Assembly: GCA_937927775.1 (NCBI GenBank)
Contig: CALBEF010000084.1
Location: 1-55,311 of the forward strand
DNA from: an uncultured Anaerolineae bacterium
GTDB lineage: Bacteria; Chloroflexota; Anaerolineae; J036; Brachytrichaceae
Reading direction: 5' to 3'
Length of the DNA stretch: 55,311 bases
The notes beneath the pieces are model-generated. The model did no database searches. It was not told the DNA's origin and saw only the letters and a list, made by a program, of their open reading frames with translations. The position numbers and the translations under genes are program-made. Positions 23,914 through 32,882 of this stretch are shown here, piece by piece; positions within the stretch are counted from its first letter, which is position 1, and the number at the start of each line of letters is the position of its first letter.

Positions 23914-25090
23914 AGTTCAGCGTGACACGGTCGAAGTAGCCATTCGGGGGATTGCCATCGGCGTTGTATTGCAGGCCGGTGACCTGAATGTGGACGCGCA
24001 AGGTCGAGGTGAGCACTTCGATCACGCCGTTGTTCTGCGCCAGCACCGGCTCGCCGCGCGCGGTCAGCTTGCTGCGAATGGTCGGCTCTCTGTAGGCGTA
24101 CTCGCTCAGGAGCACTTTGGTCGTGCTCTGGAAGTCGTTCTTGTCGAACACCCACACCGCCAGCGCCGAGACGCGCGCCGGCGTGTCCAGACCCAGACGA
24201 TCGGCAATGCTTGCGCCGCACTCGCCGATCAGTTCGCCCATCGCGCCGTTAATGGCGAAGTCCTCATCGAACTGGTCGTCGCCATGCACATACGTGCAGG
24301 GCGGGAAGGTCACCAGCGTTGCCTCAGAAGCAGGCGCCGTGACGACTGTGGGGGCCGGCGCAGGAGGCGGGCCGGGCATGAAAGGCGCCACCGGCGGCGT
24401 GTACGGCGCGCGCTGCTCGGCGATGCGCCCGGCATCAAGCGACGACGCATCTGTTACGTGTGTCGGGGAGCTGATATCCGAGCTGGTGTACATCTGGCGT
24501 CCATTGGCCGACTTGACTACCGTGCCCACCGCTTTATCAACCAGAATCACCACGCCGCCGGCCACAACGCCTACCAGCACGACGAGAATACCGCCGATGA
24601 GACGGGATCGGTTGCGCGCCTGAACAGGCTCGCCGGGCTGGATATCCTCAGGCTTTGGCCCCTGGCCGGTCTGTATCACAGTCTGCAATGCCTGCTCCAG
24701 AGCAGTCATCGCAATCTGATCGTTCTCGGTGAAACGCCGCAGCGCCGGATCGCGCTGGATGTCCAGGCGGGCCACTTCATTCGCCAACCTGACCATCTCA
24801 TAAGCATCCTTGAGAGCGACATCGCCGGTGGTCACGCCGAGCAGATCATAGGACTCCTGCAAGGCTGCTTCGTTCCCGCCCAGCGCGCGGAAACGATTCG
24901 CCACACGCGAGACGTAAATCTCACGATACTGTGGATATTCCCTGCCCACAGCAAGGTTGTATGGCGGCGAATCCCGAAGAACCAGCTCCGGCGGGACCCA
25001 GGCGTAGTAGATATAGATGCCCCCGCACAGGCCAACAATCAGGCCGGCCAGAAATGCTGTGAAGATAGACAAGCCGCGATTTACTTTCAT
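23885..25090 (-). CDS. Conserved-type membrane protein, two transmembrane helices, function unknown
   Basis: This is a 401-residue protein I do not recognise. Helix 1 is at residues 8-30 (SIFTAFLAGLIVGLCGGIYIYYAW), followed by a charged alpha-helical region (RVANRFRALGGNEAALQESYDLLGV...DAYEMVRLANEVARL). Helix 2 is at about residues 163-186 (LIGGILVVLVGVVAGGVVILV). A Pro/Ala linker then leads to a C-terminal domain of about 130 residues with likely beta strands and several acidic clusters (YVHGDDQFDEDFAING). The start is set at the ATG preceded by AAGGAGAGGCGGGTTC rather than a longer frame to 25141. The 3' end overlaps the convergent methyltransferase by 29 nt. The gene is divergent from the met operon. 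Confidence 0.75.
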   Translation of the reverse strand: MKVNRGLSIFTAFLAGLIVGLCGGIYIYYAWVPPELVLRDSPPYNLAVGREYPQYREIYVSRVANRFRALGGNEAALQESYDLLGVTTGDVALKDAYEMVRLANEVARLDIQRDPALRRFTENDQIAMTALEQALQTVIQTGQGPKPEDIQPGEPVQARNRSRLIGGILVVLVGVVAGGVVILVDKAVGTVVKSANGRQMYTSSDISSPTHVTDASSLDAGRIAEQRAPYTPPVAPFMPGPPPAPAPTVVTAPASEATLVTFPPCTYVHGDDQFDEDFAINGAMGELIGECGASIADRLGLDTPARVSALAVWVFDKNDFQSTTKVLLSEYAYREPTIRSKLTARGEPVLAQNNGVIEVLTSTLRVHIQVTGLQYNADGNPPNGYFDRVTLNFTVYRRSAV

Positions 25091-25134
25091 GAACCCGCCT
25101 CTCCTTGCGTCCGATTCTACTCGCAGATCAGGTC

Positions 25135-25163
25135 TTGACAAGAAACGCCCCAGCCATTATTCT
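25135..25163 (+). promoter_or_regulatory. Promoter of the SAM-riboswitch/met operon
   Basis: TTGACA (25135-25140), a 17-nt spacer and TATTCT (25158-25163): a near-consensus vegetative sigma promoter. The expected start near 25170 leaves about 40 nt before the riboswitch P1 stem. It is divergent from the membrane protein gene that starts at 25090. Confidence 0.8.
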
Positions 25164-25209
25164 ATCGGCCATTCTAAAACCGAATACACGCGCTCAACCT
25201 GAGCGTCGG

Positions 25210-25305
25210 CTCTTATCCAGAGAGGCAGAGGGACCGGCCCTGTGAAGCCTCGGCAACCTGAGTTCAAGGTGCCAACTCCGGCAGCAATCGGCTGGAAGAT
25301 AAGAG
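25210..25305 (+). ncRNA. SAM-I (S-box) riboswitch aptamer
   Basis: P1 pairs CTCTTATC (25210-25217) with GATAAGAG (25298-25305). Conserved core elements are in order: AGAG-AGGCAGAGGGACC, GGCCCTGTGAAGCC, TCGGCAACC, AAGGTGCCAACTCCGGCAG. This is the canonical S-adenosylmethionine class I aptamer, placed ahead of metY-metX-metW. When SAM binds, P1 is held closed and the downstream terminator can form. Confidence 0.95.
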
Positions 25306-25332
25306 AGGCGAGCATAACGCAACTTTGCAAAG

Positions 25333-25368
25333 CCCTCTTGTCGTATCCACGCAAGAGGGTTTTTGTTT
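25333..25368 (+). terminator. Riboswitch expression-platform terminator
   Basis: Stem CCCTCTTG (25333-25340) / CAAGAGGG (25352-25359) followed by TTTTTGTTT. The 5' arm CTCTT can alternatively pair with AAGAG of the 3' strand of riboswitch P1, and the loop segment TATC with GATA of the same strand. This gives a plausible antiterminator: low SAM means read-through, high SAM means termination. From here to the metY ATG (25549) there is about 180 nt of leader with no other gene. Confidence 0.9.
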
Positions 25369-25548
25369 GCCCTGGCAGGCTATGGATGCCGGCATGTGGA
25401 TAAGGCGACGCCCGGAACACAGTATGCAAACAGACCTTTCTGAGACAAACGCCGGTCAGGGGCCCCGGCCGGGACGTTTGCCGATGAAAAGTCTGATTCG
25501 CAGAATGAAATGACTGGGAAAGTTAAACACTGAGGAGAATGAATTCAA

Positions 25549-26853
25549 ATGGCTGAAGAGCACAAGTTTCACTTCGATACCCTGTGCCTGCACGCTGGCA
25601 CACAACCCGACCCGGCCACCGGCTCGCGCGCTGTGCCGATCTACCAGACCACCTCGTATCAATTCAAGAACACCGACCATGCGGCCAACCTGTTCGGCCT
25701 CAAAGAGTTCGGCAACATCTACACGCGCATCATGAACCCGACCAACGACGTGGTCGAGCAGCGCCTGGCCGCGCTGGAGGGCGGCGTGGGCGCGCTGGTC
25801 ACGTCGTCCGGCCAGGCCGCTGAAACACTGGCGATCCTCACGCTCGCCAAAACCGGCGATCACATCGTCAGTTCAGCCTCGCTCTACGGCGGCACGTACA
25901 ACCTGTTCCACTACACCCTGCCCCGCGTGGGCATTGAAGTGACGTTCGTCGACCCAACCGACCCGGAAAACTTCCGCAAGGCCATACGCCCAAACACAAA
26001 GGCCATCTACGGCGAAACGGTCGGCAATCCCAAACTGGATATCTTCCCGTTCGAAGCGGTGGCGAAGATTGCGCACGAGAACAGCCTGCCGTTGATCATC
26101 GACAACACCACGGCCACGCCGTACCTGGTCCGGCCGTTTGAATGGGGCGCGGACATTGTGATCCACTCCACGACCAAGTACATCGGCGGGCACGGCCTGT
26201 CGATTGGCGGCGTGATCGTGGACAGCGGCAAGTTCGACTGGTCGAAGAGTCCTCGGCACACCGACTTCAACGAGCCGGACCCCAGCTATCACGGCCTGGT
26301 GTACTCGGCGGCGCTTGGCCCGATCGCCTACATCATCAAGGCGCGCGTGCAACTGCTGCGCGACATCGGCGCGTCGCAGTCTCCGTTCAACTCCTTCCTG
26401 AACATTCAGGGGCTGGAGACGCTGCCCCTGCGCATGGAGCGACACATTGCCAACGCCAACGCGGTGGCGGCGCACCTGGCGCAAAGCCCGCACGTGTCAT
26501 GGGTCATTCACCCCAGCCTGCCCAACTATCCGCAGAAAGAAGAACTCAAGCGCATCGCGCCCAAAGGGCTGACGGCGCTGATCGGGTTCGGGATCAAGGG
26601 CGGGCGCGAGGCCGGCCGGGCGTTCATCGACAACCTGAAGCTGTTCTCGCACTTAGCCAACATCGGCGACGCCAAGTCGCTGGCGATCCATCCGGCCACC
26701 ACCACGCACTCGCAGTTGACGCCGGAGGAGCAGGTCAGCACCGGCGTCACCGACGATTTCGTGCGGCTGTCGATCGGCCTGGAGGACGCGCGCGACATCA
26801 TCTGGGATCTGGATCAGGCGCTGGCGGCAGCCACCGCGTCGGTCAAGGCATGA
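25549..26853 (+). CDS. metY: O-acetylhomoserine sulfhydrylase (aminocarboxypropyltransferase)
   Basis: This PLP enzyme makes homocysteine from O-acetylhomoserine and sulfide (or methionine from methanethiol). It is 434 residues. Typical Cys/Met-metabolism PLP family features are [63 protein letters not shown], the PLP Lys in [11 protein letters not shown], and [12 protein letters not shown] near the end. The ribosome site GAGGAG lies 11 nt before the ATG. The gene is under the SAM-I riboswitch and overlaps metX by ATGA, and metX makes its substrate. Confidence 0.96.
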   Translation: MAEEHKFHFDTLCLHAGTQPDPATGSRAVPIYQTTSYQFKNTDHAANLFGLKEFGNIYTRIMNPTNDVVEQRLAALEGGVGALVTSSGQAAETLAILTLAKTGDHIVSSASLYGGTYNLFHYTLPRVGIEVTFVDPTDPENFRKAIRPNTKAIYGETVGNPKLDIFPFEAVAKIAHENSLPLIIDNTTATPYLVRPFEWGADIVIHSTTKYIGGHGLSIGGVIVDSGKFDWSKSPRHTDFNEPDPSYHGLVYSAALGPIAYIIKARVQLLRDIGASQSPFNSFLNIQGLETLPLRMERHIANANAVAAHLAQSPHVSWVIHPSLPNYPQKEELKRIAPKGLTALIGFGIKGGREAGRAFIDNLKLFSHLANIGDAKSLAIHPATTTHSQLTPEEQVSTGVTDDFVRLSIGLEDARDIIWDLDQALAAATASVKA

Positions 26854-27980
26854 TCGTTCAAACGCAATACGTCACGTTCGAGCGCGAGCTGAGGCTGCAC
26901 AGCGGCGCGACGCTGGGGCCAATCACGCTTGCCTACGAAACATATGGCACACTCAATCAGGATCGCAGCAATGCGATCCTGATTTGCCATGCCTGGAGCG
27001 GCGATGCCCACGTAGCCGGCTACCACACGCCGAACGACCCCAAACCGGGCTGGTGGGATGACGCAGTCGGGCCGGGCAAGGCTTTCGACACCGACAAATA
27101 CTTCATCGTGTGCTCCAATACCATCGGCGGCTGCTCCGGCAGCACCGGCCCGGCCAGCATCGATCCCAGGACAGGCAAGCCCTACGGCCTGTCGTTCCCC
27201 ATCGTCACCATCCCCGACATGGTGGAGGCGCAACGCTGGTTGATGGATCATCTGGGTCTGTCCTCCTGGCTCACCGTCACCGGCGGCAGCATGGGCGGCA
27301 TGCAAGCATTGCAATGGGCCGTGTCCTACCCGGAGCGCACGCGCAGCGCGATGGTTCTGGCAGCCACCGCCGCGCTCTCGCCTCAGACCATCGCGCTGAA
27401 CGAAGTGGCCCGGCAGGCCATCTATGCCGACCCGAACTGGAACAAGGGCGACTACTATGGCCGCACACCGCCCAACGCCGGGCTGGCCGTGGCGCGCATG
27501 ATCGGCCACATCACCTTCCTGAGCGACGCCTCGATGCGCGAGAAGTTCGGGCGCCGGCTGAAGAACGAGAAATTCGGCTACAGCTTCGAGACCGAATTCG
27601 AAGTGGAAAGCTATCTGCGCTACCGGGGCAACGCCTTCACCAAACGCTTCGACGCCAACGCATTCCTGTACCTCAGCAAGGCGATGGACTACTTCGACCT
27701 GGCCTATGGACTGCCGTCGCTGGCCGGCGCGTTTAGGCACATTACAGACACGCGCTTTCTGGTGGTCAGCTACACATCCGACTGGCTCTATCCGTCCTGG
27801 CAGTCCAAAGAACTGGTGCGCGCGCTGCTCCAAAACGGCCTGGATGCCACCTATGTCGAGATCGACAGCAACTACGGCCACGACGCATTCCTGTTGGAGG
27901 TAGATCGCCTGGCCGAGATTACGCGCGATTTTCTCAAGCGCGTGGAGACAACGGATTGGCGAATCACCGTCTCGATCTAG
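26850..27980 (+). CDS. metX: Homoserine O-acetyltransferase
   Basis: MetX acetylates homoserine with acetyl-CoA, the committing step to methionine in the direct sulfhydrylation route. The 376-residue alpha/beta hydrolase has the nucleophile elbow [10 protein letters not shown] (catalytic Ser), SYTSDWLYP (Asp) and [11 protein letters not shown] (His). [12 protein letters not shown] and [16 protein letters not shown] are signature blocks of the family. It starts at the ATG that overlaps the metY TGA (ATGA); a longer open frame upstream is antiframe to metY. The 3' end overlaps metW by 25 nt. Succinyl- rather than acetyl-CoA use cannot be excluded from sequence alone. Confidence 0.95.
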   Translation: MIVQTQYVTFERELRLHSGATLGPITLAYETYGTLNQDRSNAILICHAWSGDAHVAGYHTPNDPKPGWWDDAVGPGKAFDTDKYFIVCSNTIGGCSGSTGPASIDPRTGKPYGLSFPIVTIPDMVEAQRWLMDHLGLSSWLTVTGGSMGGMQALQWAVSYPERTRSAMVLAATAALSPQTIALNEVARQAIYADPNWNKGDYYGRTPPNAGLAVARMIGHITFLSDASMREKFGRRLKNEKFGYSFETEFEVESYLRYRGNAFTKRFDANAFLYLSKAMDYFDLAYGLPSLAGAFRHITDTRFLVVSYTSDWLYPSWQSKELVRALLQNGLDATYVEIDSNYGHDAFLLEVDRLAEITRDFLKRVETTDWRITVSI

Positions 27981-28531
27981 AAGCCATCATTGACCTGATT
28001 CCGTCAAAGGCGCGTGTGCTCGACCTGGGCTGCGGGGATGGTCTGCTGCTGGCGCTGCTCGCGCAACGCCGCCAGGTGGTGGCGCGCGGTGTGGAGCTGG
28101 TCGAGGCCAATGTGCGCGCCTGCATTGCGCGCGGCCTGTCGGTGCGGCAGGGCAACATCGAAGAGGGCCTGGCCGACTACGGCGACGGCGCCTTCGACTA
28201 TGTGATCCTGAGCGAGACGCTGGCCTACCTGGACCAACCTTTAGCCGTGGCGAGAGAAATGCTGCGCGTGGGCCGACACGCGGTGATCTCGTTTCACAAC
28301 GCCGGCTACTGGGCAGATCGCTGGCGCGCCCTGCGCGGCGGCGGAACCGGCCATGACTTGTGTTCGGGCGAGCCGCGCGCGCGCGCCATCACCCTGTCGC
28401 AGTTCGCCGAATTTGTGAACTGCGCCGGCGCGCGCGTGGAACAGCGCGTCTTCGTCGGCGAGCGAGGCCGGGTGCGACACTGGCCGGCGCTGCTTGCCAG
28501 AATCGCCGTTTACGTCATCAGCCGATCGTGA
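27956..28531 (+). CDS. metW: Methionine biosynthesis protein MetW
   Basis: MetW is a small SAM-methyltransferase-fold protein that partners MetX in many bacteria. The 191-residue sequence has VLDLGCGDGLLLALL (SAM motif I), ARGVELVEANVRACIARGLSV, DYVILSETLAYLDQP and the conserved VISFHNAGYWADRWRAL segment. It starts at TTG with GGAG (27944-27947) 8 nt upstream, inside the end of metX, so translation is probably coupled. The third member of the riboswitch-controlled operon. Confidence 0.93.
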   Translation: MANHRLDLEAIIDLIPSKARVLDLGCGDGLLLALLAQRRQVVARGVELVEANVRACIARGLSVRQGNIEEGLADYGDGAFDYVILSETLAYLDQPLAVAREMLRVGRHAVISFHNAGYWADRWRALRGGGTGHDLCSGEPRARAITLSQFAEFVNCAGARVEQRVFVGERGRVRHWPALLARIAVYVISRS

Positions 28532-28594
28532 ATGTGGTATCGTGCGCGCTGCGCCCTAAAGACCGCACAGAACTTTGGGGGCAGCGTTGTTCCC

Positions 28595-29863
28595 ATGTTC
28601 TACGATGAAGCAGAAATTACCGTTGTGGCCGGACGCGGCGGCGACGGTGTCGTGAGTTTCCGGCGCGAGTCGATGACGCCGCGCGGCGGGCCGGATGGCG
28701 GCAACGGCGGGCGCGGCGGCGATGTGATCCTGGTTGTCAACCGGCATCTCAACACGCTCTCGCCGTTCCGATACCAGCGCAAATTTGTCGCGCCGGACGG
28801 CAAGCCGGGGCGCGGCAAAAACCAGACCGGCCGCTCCGGCAAGCCTCTGTATATCAACGTGCCGCCGGGCACCGTAGTGCGCGATGCCAACACCCATGCC
28901 ATCCTCGCCGACCTGGTGAGCGCAGGCCAGCAGGTCATTGTGGCCCACGGCGGACGCGGCGGGCGCGGCAACGCCATGTTCGCCACCCCCAGCAACCAGG
29001 CGCCGCAAATGGCCGAGAATGGCACGCCCGGCGAGACGCGCGATCTGCTCCTCACCCTCAAGCTGATCGCCGACATCGGCTTCGTGGGCATGCCCAACGC
29101 CGGCAAGAGCACCCTGCTCGCCTCACTCACCGCCGCAAAGCCCAAAATCGCCAACTATCCCTTCACCACGTTGCAGCCCAATCTGGGCGTGGCCGAGATC
29201 GACGCCACGCGCACCGTCGTGCTGGCCGACATCCCTGGCCTGATTGAAGGCGCCAGCCAGGGGGCCGGCCTGGGCGTCGAATTCCTCAAACACATCGAGC
29301 GCACGCGCGTGCTCATCCATTTGATCGATGGGCTGAGCGAAGACCCGCTGCGCGACTACGACACCATCCAGAAGGAGCTGGCCGCATTCGGCCATGGCCT
29401 CAGCGAAAAACCGCAGGTGCTGGCGATGAGCAAGATGGACCTGCCCGACGCGCAGGCCGCCTATGAGCTGTATTGCAGAAACAACCCGGCCTCGCCGCTG
29501 CGCGATGCCCTGCCCATCTCCGCCGCCACCGGCAAAAATGTGCGCGCCCTGCTGGAACAGGCCGTGCGCGTGCTGGACGAACTGCCCCCTATGCCGGTTG
29601 AAGAAGCGGCCGCCATGCCAGAACTGACCCCCAGCGAAAGCGAAACAGGCTTCACGATCACGCGCGAGGGCGGCGGCTTCCGCATTGACAGCCCGCTGGT
29701 ATTGCGGCGCGTCGAAACAACGCGCTGGGATCTGGATGAAGCGACGCAACGCTTCCAGCGCTTTCTCGAACGAACCGGCATCACCGCCGAGTTGGAGGCG
29801 CGTGGCGTCAAGCCCGGCGACACCATCTACATCGGCGAATACGAACTGGAATGGGGCGAGTGA
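28595..29863 (+). CDS. obgE: GTPase Obg/CgtA
   Basis: Obg is a ribosome-associated GTPase that acts in large-subunit assembly and stress control. It is 422 residues in three parts: the Gly-rich Obg fold (residues 1-157, FYDEAEITVVAGRGGDGVVSF), the GTPase domain with G1 GMPNAGKST, switch YPFTTLQPNLG, G3 DIPGLIEGA and G4-like SKMD, and a C-terminal OCT domain (about 345-422, FRIDSPLVLRRVETTRWD...GDTIYIGEYELEW). The ATG at MFYDEAE is chosen over one 63 nt upstream because the fold starts there. It follows metW by 63 nt. No Shine-Dalgarno is strong. Confidence 0.97.
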   Translation: MFYDEAEITVVAGRGGDGVVSFRRESMTPRGGPDGGNGGRGGDVILVVNRHLNTLSPFRYQRKFVAPDGKPGRGKNQTGRSGKPLYINVPPGTVVRDANTHAILADLVSAGQQVIVAHGGRGGRGNAMFATPSNQAPQMAENGTPGETRDLLLTLKLIADIGFVGMPNAGKSTLLASLTAAKPKIANYPFTTLQPNLGVAEIDATRTVVLADIPGLIEGASQGAGLGVEFLKHIERTRVLIHLIDGLSEDPLRDYDTIQKELAAFGHGLSEKPQVLAMSKMDLPDAQAAYELYCRNNPASPLRDALPISAATGKNVRALLEQAVRVLDELPPMPVEEAAAMPELTPSESETGFTITREGGGFRIDSPLVLRRVETTRWDLDEATQRFQRFLERTGITAELEARGVKPGDTIYIGEYELEWGE

Positions 29864-29974
29864 ACGTGTCAATTGACGATTGACGATTGACGATTGACGA
29901 TTGGCAATTGACGATTGACGGTCATACGCGTCCGACATGCCAACCTCTGGAATCTGAAATCCAAAATCGGGAAG
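29864..29974. repeat. Polarised AT-rich micro-repeat pair between obgE and nadD
   Basis: Six nt after the obgE stop come tandem ATTGACG heptamers (29872-29921), then unique sequence, then AATCTGAAATCCAAAATCGGG, which ends 3 nt before the nadD ATG. The CCAAAATC end (reverse complement GATTTTGG) touches the start codon, as at purA and glmS. Confidence 0.85.
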
Positions 29975-30565
29975 ATGCGCATTGGCGTTCTGGGCGGCAC
30001 ATTTGACCCGCCCCACATCGGGCACCTCGTCATCGCCGATCAGGCGTGCGCCCAACTACGGCTGGATAAAGTATGGTTTGCCCCGGCCGGCGACCCGCCG
30101 CACAAGGGCGACCACGTTACGCCGGCCGAGCATCGCGTCGCCATGCTGCAACTCGCCATCGAGGACAACCCCTGCTTCGAGTTGTGCCGGGTAGATGTCG
30201 AACGCCCCGGCCCGCACTACAGCTTCGAGCTGGTGGAAATCCTCCGCGCCCGGCATCCCGGCTGCGCGTGGCATTTCATCATCGGCGCGGACTCATTCAT
30301 GGAGATGCCGCGCTGGCGCAGCCCGGATCGGCTGGTCGCACTGGCGCGGCTGGCTGTGGCAAAGCGCCCCGGCACGGTGATCGACGCCGGCCAGGTCGAG
30401 CGCGCCCTGCCCGGCATTCTGCAACGCGTCGACTGGATGGACACACCGCTGATCGACATCTCATCCACCGACCTGCGCCGGCGAGTGCGCGCAGGATGGC
30501 CGCTGCGCTACATGATGCCGCAGGCAGTGGCAGCATACATCGAACGCGCTCAACTGTATCGTTGA
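29975..30565 (+). CDS. nadD: Nicotinate-nucleotide adenylyltransferase
   Basis: NadD joins ATP and nicotinate mononucleotide to deamido-NAD in NAD synthesis. The 196-residue nucleotidyltransferase starts MRIGVLGGTFDPPHIGHLVIAD, containing the GGTFDPxHxGH ATP site. FAPAGDPPHKGDHVTPAEHRVAML, IIGADSFMEMPRWRSPDRL and the C-terminal ISSTDLRRRVRAGWPLRYMMP motif complete the family. The start is at GGGAAG-ATG; the preceding 20 in-frame codons are repeat-derived. In many genomes nadD follows obg, as here. Confidence 0.97.
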   Translation: MRIGVLGGTFDPPHIGHLVIADQACAQLRLDKVWFAPAGDPPHKGDHVTPAEHRVAMLQLAIEDNPCFELCRVDVERPGPHYSFELVEILRARHPGCAWHFIIGADSFMEMPRWRSPDRLVALARLAVAKRPGTVIDAGQVERALPGILQRVDWMDTPLIDISSTDLRRRVRAGWPLRYMMPQAVAAYIERAQLYR

Positions 30566-30680
30566 TGCGCCTCGATAGCTTCGACACACTCAGCCCCCAT
30601 TGCGCCGAAAAGTGGCACACTATGCGCGCCGGACGCGCGCCTTTGCAATTGCGCCGGCCCCAATAAAAAGGAGAAAAGCG

Positions 30681-31742
30681 ATGCCCATCCAGATCGGTGT
30701 CCTCGGTTTCGCGCACGGTCACGTCACCATGTACTGCAACCAGTGGCGCGACATCCCGGCGCATGACATTGCCGTGACCGCCGGCTGGGACCACGACGCA
30801 GCCCGGCTTGAACAAAATGCCGGGACGTATGGATTTACCCCCTACACAAACGCGCAGGCGCTGCTGGCTCAGGCCGGAGTCGATGCAGTGGTGATCGCTG
30901 CCGAAACATCGTTGCACGCCGAACTGGTCGAGCAGGCCGCCGCAGCCGGCAAGGCCATCATCCTGCAAAAGCCGATGGCGCTGACCCTGCCCGAGGCCGA
31001 TCGGATCGTGGCGGCAGTCAACCGGCACAGCGTCCCGTTCAGCATGGCCTGGCAGATGCGCGTCGATCCGCAAAACCTCCAGATCAAAACACTGCTGCAA
31101 AGCGGGCAGTTCGGCAAGGTCTTCATGGTGCGCCGGCGGCACGCGCTGAACACGCACGAATGGCCGACGTTCACCTCGTTGTGGCACAGCAAGCCGGAGT
31201 TGAACCGCGACATCTGGGCCGACGACGCTTCGCACGCCATCGACTTTATCTACTGGCTGCTGGGCGCGCCGGAGACGGTAACGGCAGAGATCGACTCGCT
31301 GTATGACCCGCGCGTGCCGATGGACAACGGCATCGCCGTGTATCGCTATCCTGGCGGGCCAATCGCCGAGGTGGTGTGTTCGTTCACCTGCCCGGCCGCC
31401 GAGAACACCGTCGAGATCATCGCCGAAAAGGGCAGCATCATTCAGAACTATGGCGATGTGCCGAGCTGCAACGTGCCGCGCCCGCAGAATGCCGTCGGGT
31501 TGAAATGGTATCTCTCGGCTGACAAGCAATGGACGCCCAGCGAGATTGCCTCTCCGCCGAATCATGGGCATCGGATCGCGGGGCTGGCCGGCCCGATCGC
31601 CGAGTTTCTGCGCGGCAAACGCCCGCCCATCGCCACCGCCGAGGAAGGCCGCATGGCGCTGCGCATGACGCTGGCGTGCTATGTGTCCACGCGCGAAGGC
31701 CGGCGCGTCCGCATCGACGACCCATCCGTGCAGAACGTGTAG
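30681..31742 (+). CDS. Gfo/Idh/MocA-family oxidoreductase
   Basis: This is a 353-residue NAD(P)-dependent dehydrogenase-like protein, usually acting on sugars or inositols. The Rossmann N-terminus reads IQIGVLGFAHGHVTMYCNQWRDIP, with HGH replacing the common GxGxxG ending. The conserved EKP block appears as ILQKPMALTLPEADRIV, which has the catalytic-region Lys but Gln in place of Glu. The C-terminal beta sheet domain follows (DDASHAIDFIYWLLGAPETV). AAGGAG 7 nt before the ATG is a good ribosome site. The substrate is unknown and the altered dinucleotide motif leaves some doubt about cofactor use. It faces ruvB convergently. Confidence 0.88.
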   Translation: MPIQIGVLGFAHGHVTMYCNQWRDIPAHDIAVTAGWDHDAARLEQNAGTYGFTPYTNAQALLAQAGVDAVVIAAETSLHAELVEQAAAAGKAIILQKPMALTLPEADRIVAAVNRHSVPFSMAWQMRVDPQNLQIKTLLQSGQFGKVFMVRRRHALNTHEWPTFTSLWHSKPELNRDIWADDASHAIDFIYWLLGAPETVTAEIDSLYDPRVPMDNGIAVYRYPGGPIAEVVCSFTCPAAENTVEIIAEKGSIIQNYGDVPSCNVPRPQNAVGLKWYLSADKQWTPSEIASPPNHGHRIAGLAGPIAEFLRGKRPPIATAEEGRMALRMTLACYVSTREGRRVRIDDPSVQNV

Positions 31743-31751
31743 GGGCAGGAA

Positions 31752-31778
31752 CAGGGGCAGGGACAAGCCCTGCCCCTG
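31752..31778. terminator. Bidirectional hairpin between convergent oxidoreductase and ruvB genes (REP-like copy B)
   Basis: CAGGGGCAGGG-ACAAG-CCCTGCCCCTG, an 11-bp stem with a 5-nt loop. Positions 31755-31775 are identical to the reverse complement of 14889-14909. It lies in the 52-nt gap between two convergent stops. No T-run is present, so it may act as a factor-dependent terminator or an mRNA-end stabiliser. Confidence 0.6.
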
Positions 31779-31794
31779 CCATGATGGTTACCGA

Positions 31795-32838
31795 TCACAA
31801 CAAGCCGGGCTGCCGGGGCGGCTCGTAGGGCAGGCCCAGGTGTTCGCAGGCGCGCTGGTTAGCGACGCGCCCGCGCGGCGTGCGATCGAGGAAGCCAAGC
31901 TGCAAGAGATACGGCTCGACCACATCCATGACGGTGTCGCTCTCTTCGCTGATGCTGGCGGCGATCGTCTCCAGGCCCACCGGCCCGCCGGCGAACTTCT
32001 CGATGATCGTGCGCAACACACGCCGATCGAGGTCGTCGAGGCCAAGCGGATCGACCTCCATCAGCGTAAGCGCCTCCACCGCCAGCGCCGGCGTAATGTA
32101 GCCATCGGACTTGACCTGGGCGTAGTCGCGCACGCGCTTCAGCAGGCGCAGCGCCACACGCGGCGTGCCGCGCGCGCGCCGGGCAATCTCGGTCAAGGCC
32201 AGGGGGTCGATGCCGGTGTTCATTAATCGCGCTGCGCGGGCCACGATCTGCTCCATCGCATCGAGCGGATAGAAATCCACGCGGAAGGTGGCGCCAAAAC
32301 GGGCGCGCAAGGGCGCCGTCATCAGGGCCAGCCGGGTAGTCGCGCCAACCACGGTGATGGGCGGCAGCTTCAGCCGCACGCTGCGCGCGCTGGGGCCTTT
32401 GCCGATCACAATATCGAGCGCGTAATCCTCCATGGCCGGATACAGGATCTCCTCGACCGCGCGGTTGAGGCGGTGAATTTCATCGATGAACAACAGGTCG
32501 TTTTTGCGCAGATTGGTGAGGATGGCGGCCAGGTCGCCGGCGCGCTCGATGGCCGGGCCGGAGGTCACGCGCAGGTTGGCGCCCATCTCATGCGCAATCA
32601 CATGCGACAACGTTGTTTTGCCCAGCCCTGGCGGGCCATAGATCAGAATGTGGTCGAGCGCCTCGCCGCGCGCGCGGGCAGCGTGAATCAGAATGCGCAG
32701 GTTGTCGCGCACCTTATCCTGGCCGATCAGATCGTCCAGTGTGCGCGGGCGCAGCGCGCGATCCAGCGCCCCATCATCCGCCGGCTGGCTCTCGCCCGCC
32801 ACCAGGCGCGATTCGGAATCCTTGTTGTGCGCGGCCAT
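31795..32838 (-). CDS. ruvB: Holliday junction branch migration ATPase RuvB
   Basis: RuvB is the hexameric motor that moves Holliday junctions with RuvA. The 347-residue protein has [19 protein letters not shown], Walker [11 protein letters not shown], Walker [11 protein letters not shown], sensor [19 protein letters not shown] with the arginine finger, and the C-terminal winged helix ([41 protein letters not shown]). On the minus strand TATAAT lies 7 nt before the ATG, so the mRNA should be leaderless, and a LexA-type box sits between its -35 and -10. ruvA and ruvC are not in this window. Confidence 0.98.
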   Translation of the reverse strand: MAAHNKDSESRLVAGESQPADDGALDRALRPRTLDDLIGQDKVRDNLRILIHAARARGEALDHILIYGPPGLGKTTLSHVIAHEMGANLRVTSGPAIERAGDLAAILTNLRKNDLLFIDEIHRLNRAVEEILYPAMEDYALDIVIGKGPSARSVRLKLPPITVVGATTRLALMTAPLRARFGATFRVDFYPLDAMEQIVARAARLMNTGIDPLALTEIARRARGTPRVALRLLKRVRDYAQVKSDGYITPALAVEALTLMEVDPLGLDDLDRRVLRTIIEKFAGGPVGLETIAASISEESDTVMDVVEPYLLQLGFLDRTPRGRVANQRACEHLGLPYEPPRQPGLL

Positions 32839-32845
32839 GCGCGGG

Positions 32846-32873
32846 ATTATAGAACAATCGTTCGCACTGTTAA
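32846..32873 (-). promoter_or_regulatory. ruvB promoter with SOS operator in the spacer
   Basis: TTAACA (32868-32873), 16-nt spacer, TATAAT (32846-32851), then CCCGCGC and the ATG at 32838. The spacer contains GAAC-AATC-GTTC (32852-32863), the same GAAC-N4-GTTC core as at recA. A repressor there would occlude RNA polymerase. Confidence 0.8.
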
Positions 32874-32876
32874 AAT
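32871..32876 (+). promoter_or_regulatory. Extended -10 box TGT-TAAAAT, 6 nt before an ATG (leaderless)
   Basis: TAAAAT with an upstream TG (TGTTAAAAT), then CTGCTC and the ATG at 32883. It overlaps the divergent ruvB promoter and lies 7 nt from the SOS box, so LexA could control both directions. Confidence 0.65.
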
Positions 32877-32882
32877 CTGCTC

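Noticed and set aside
25371-25548. Small ORF in the met leader (for example from 25325)
   Set aside because: It starts within the terminator region of the riboswitch, has no ribosome site or conserved features, and is best read as leader sequence.
26142-26849. Upstream extension of metX to 26142
   Set aside because: It runs inside metY in another frame and is unlike MetX. The ATGA overlap at 26850 and the family N-terminus define the start.
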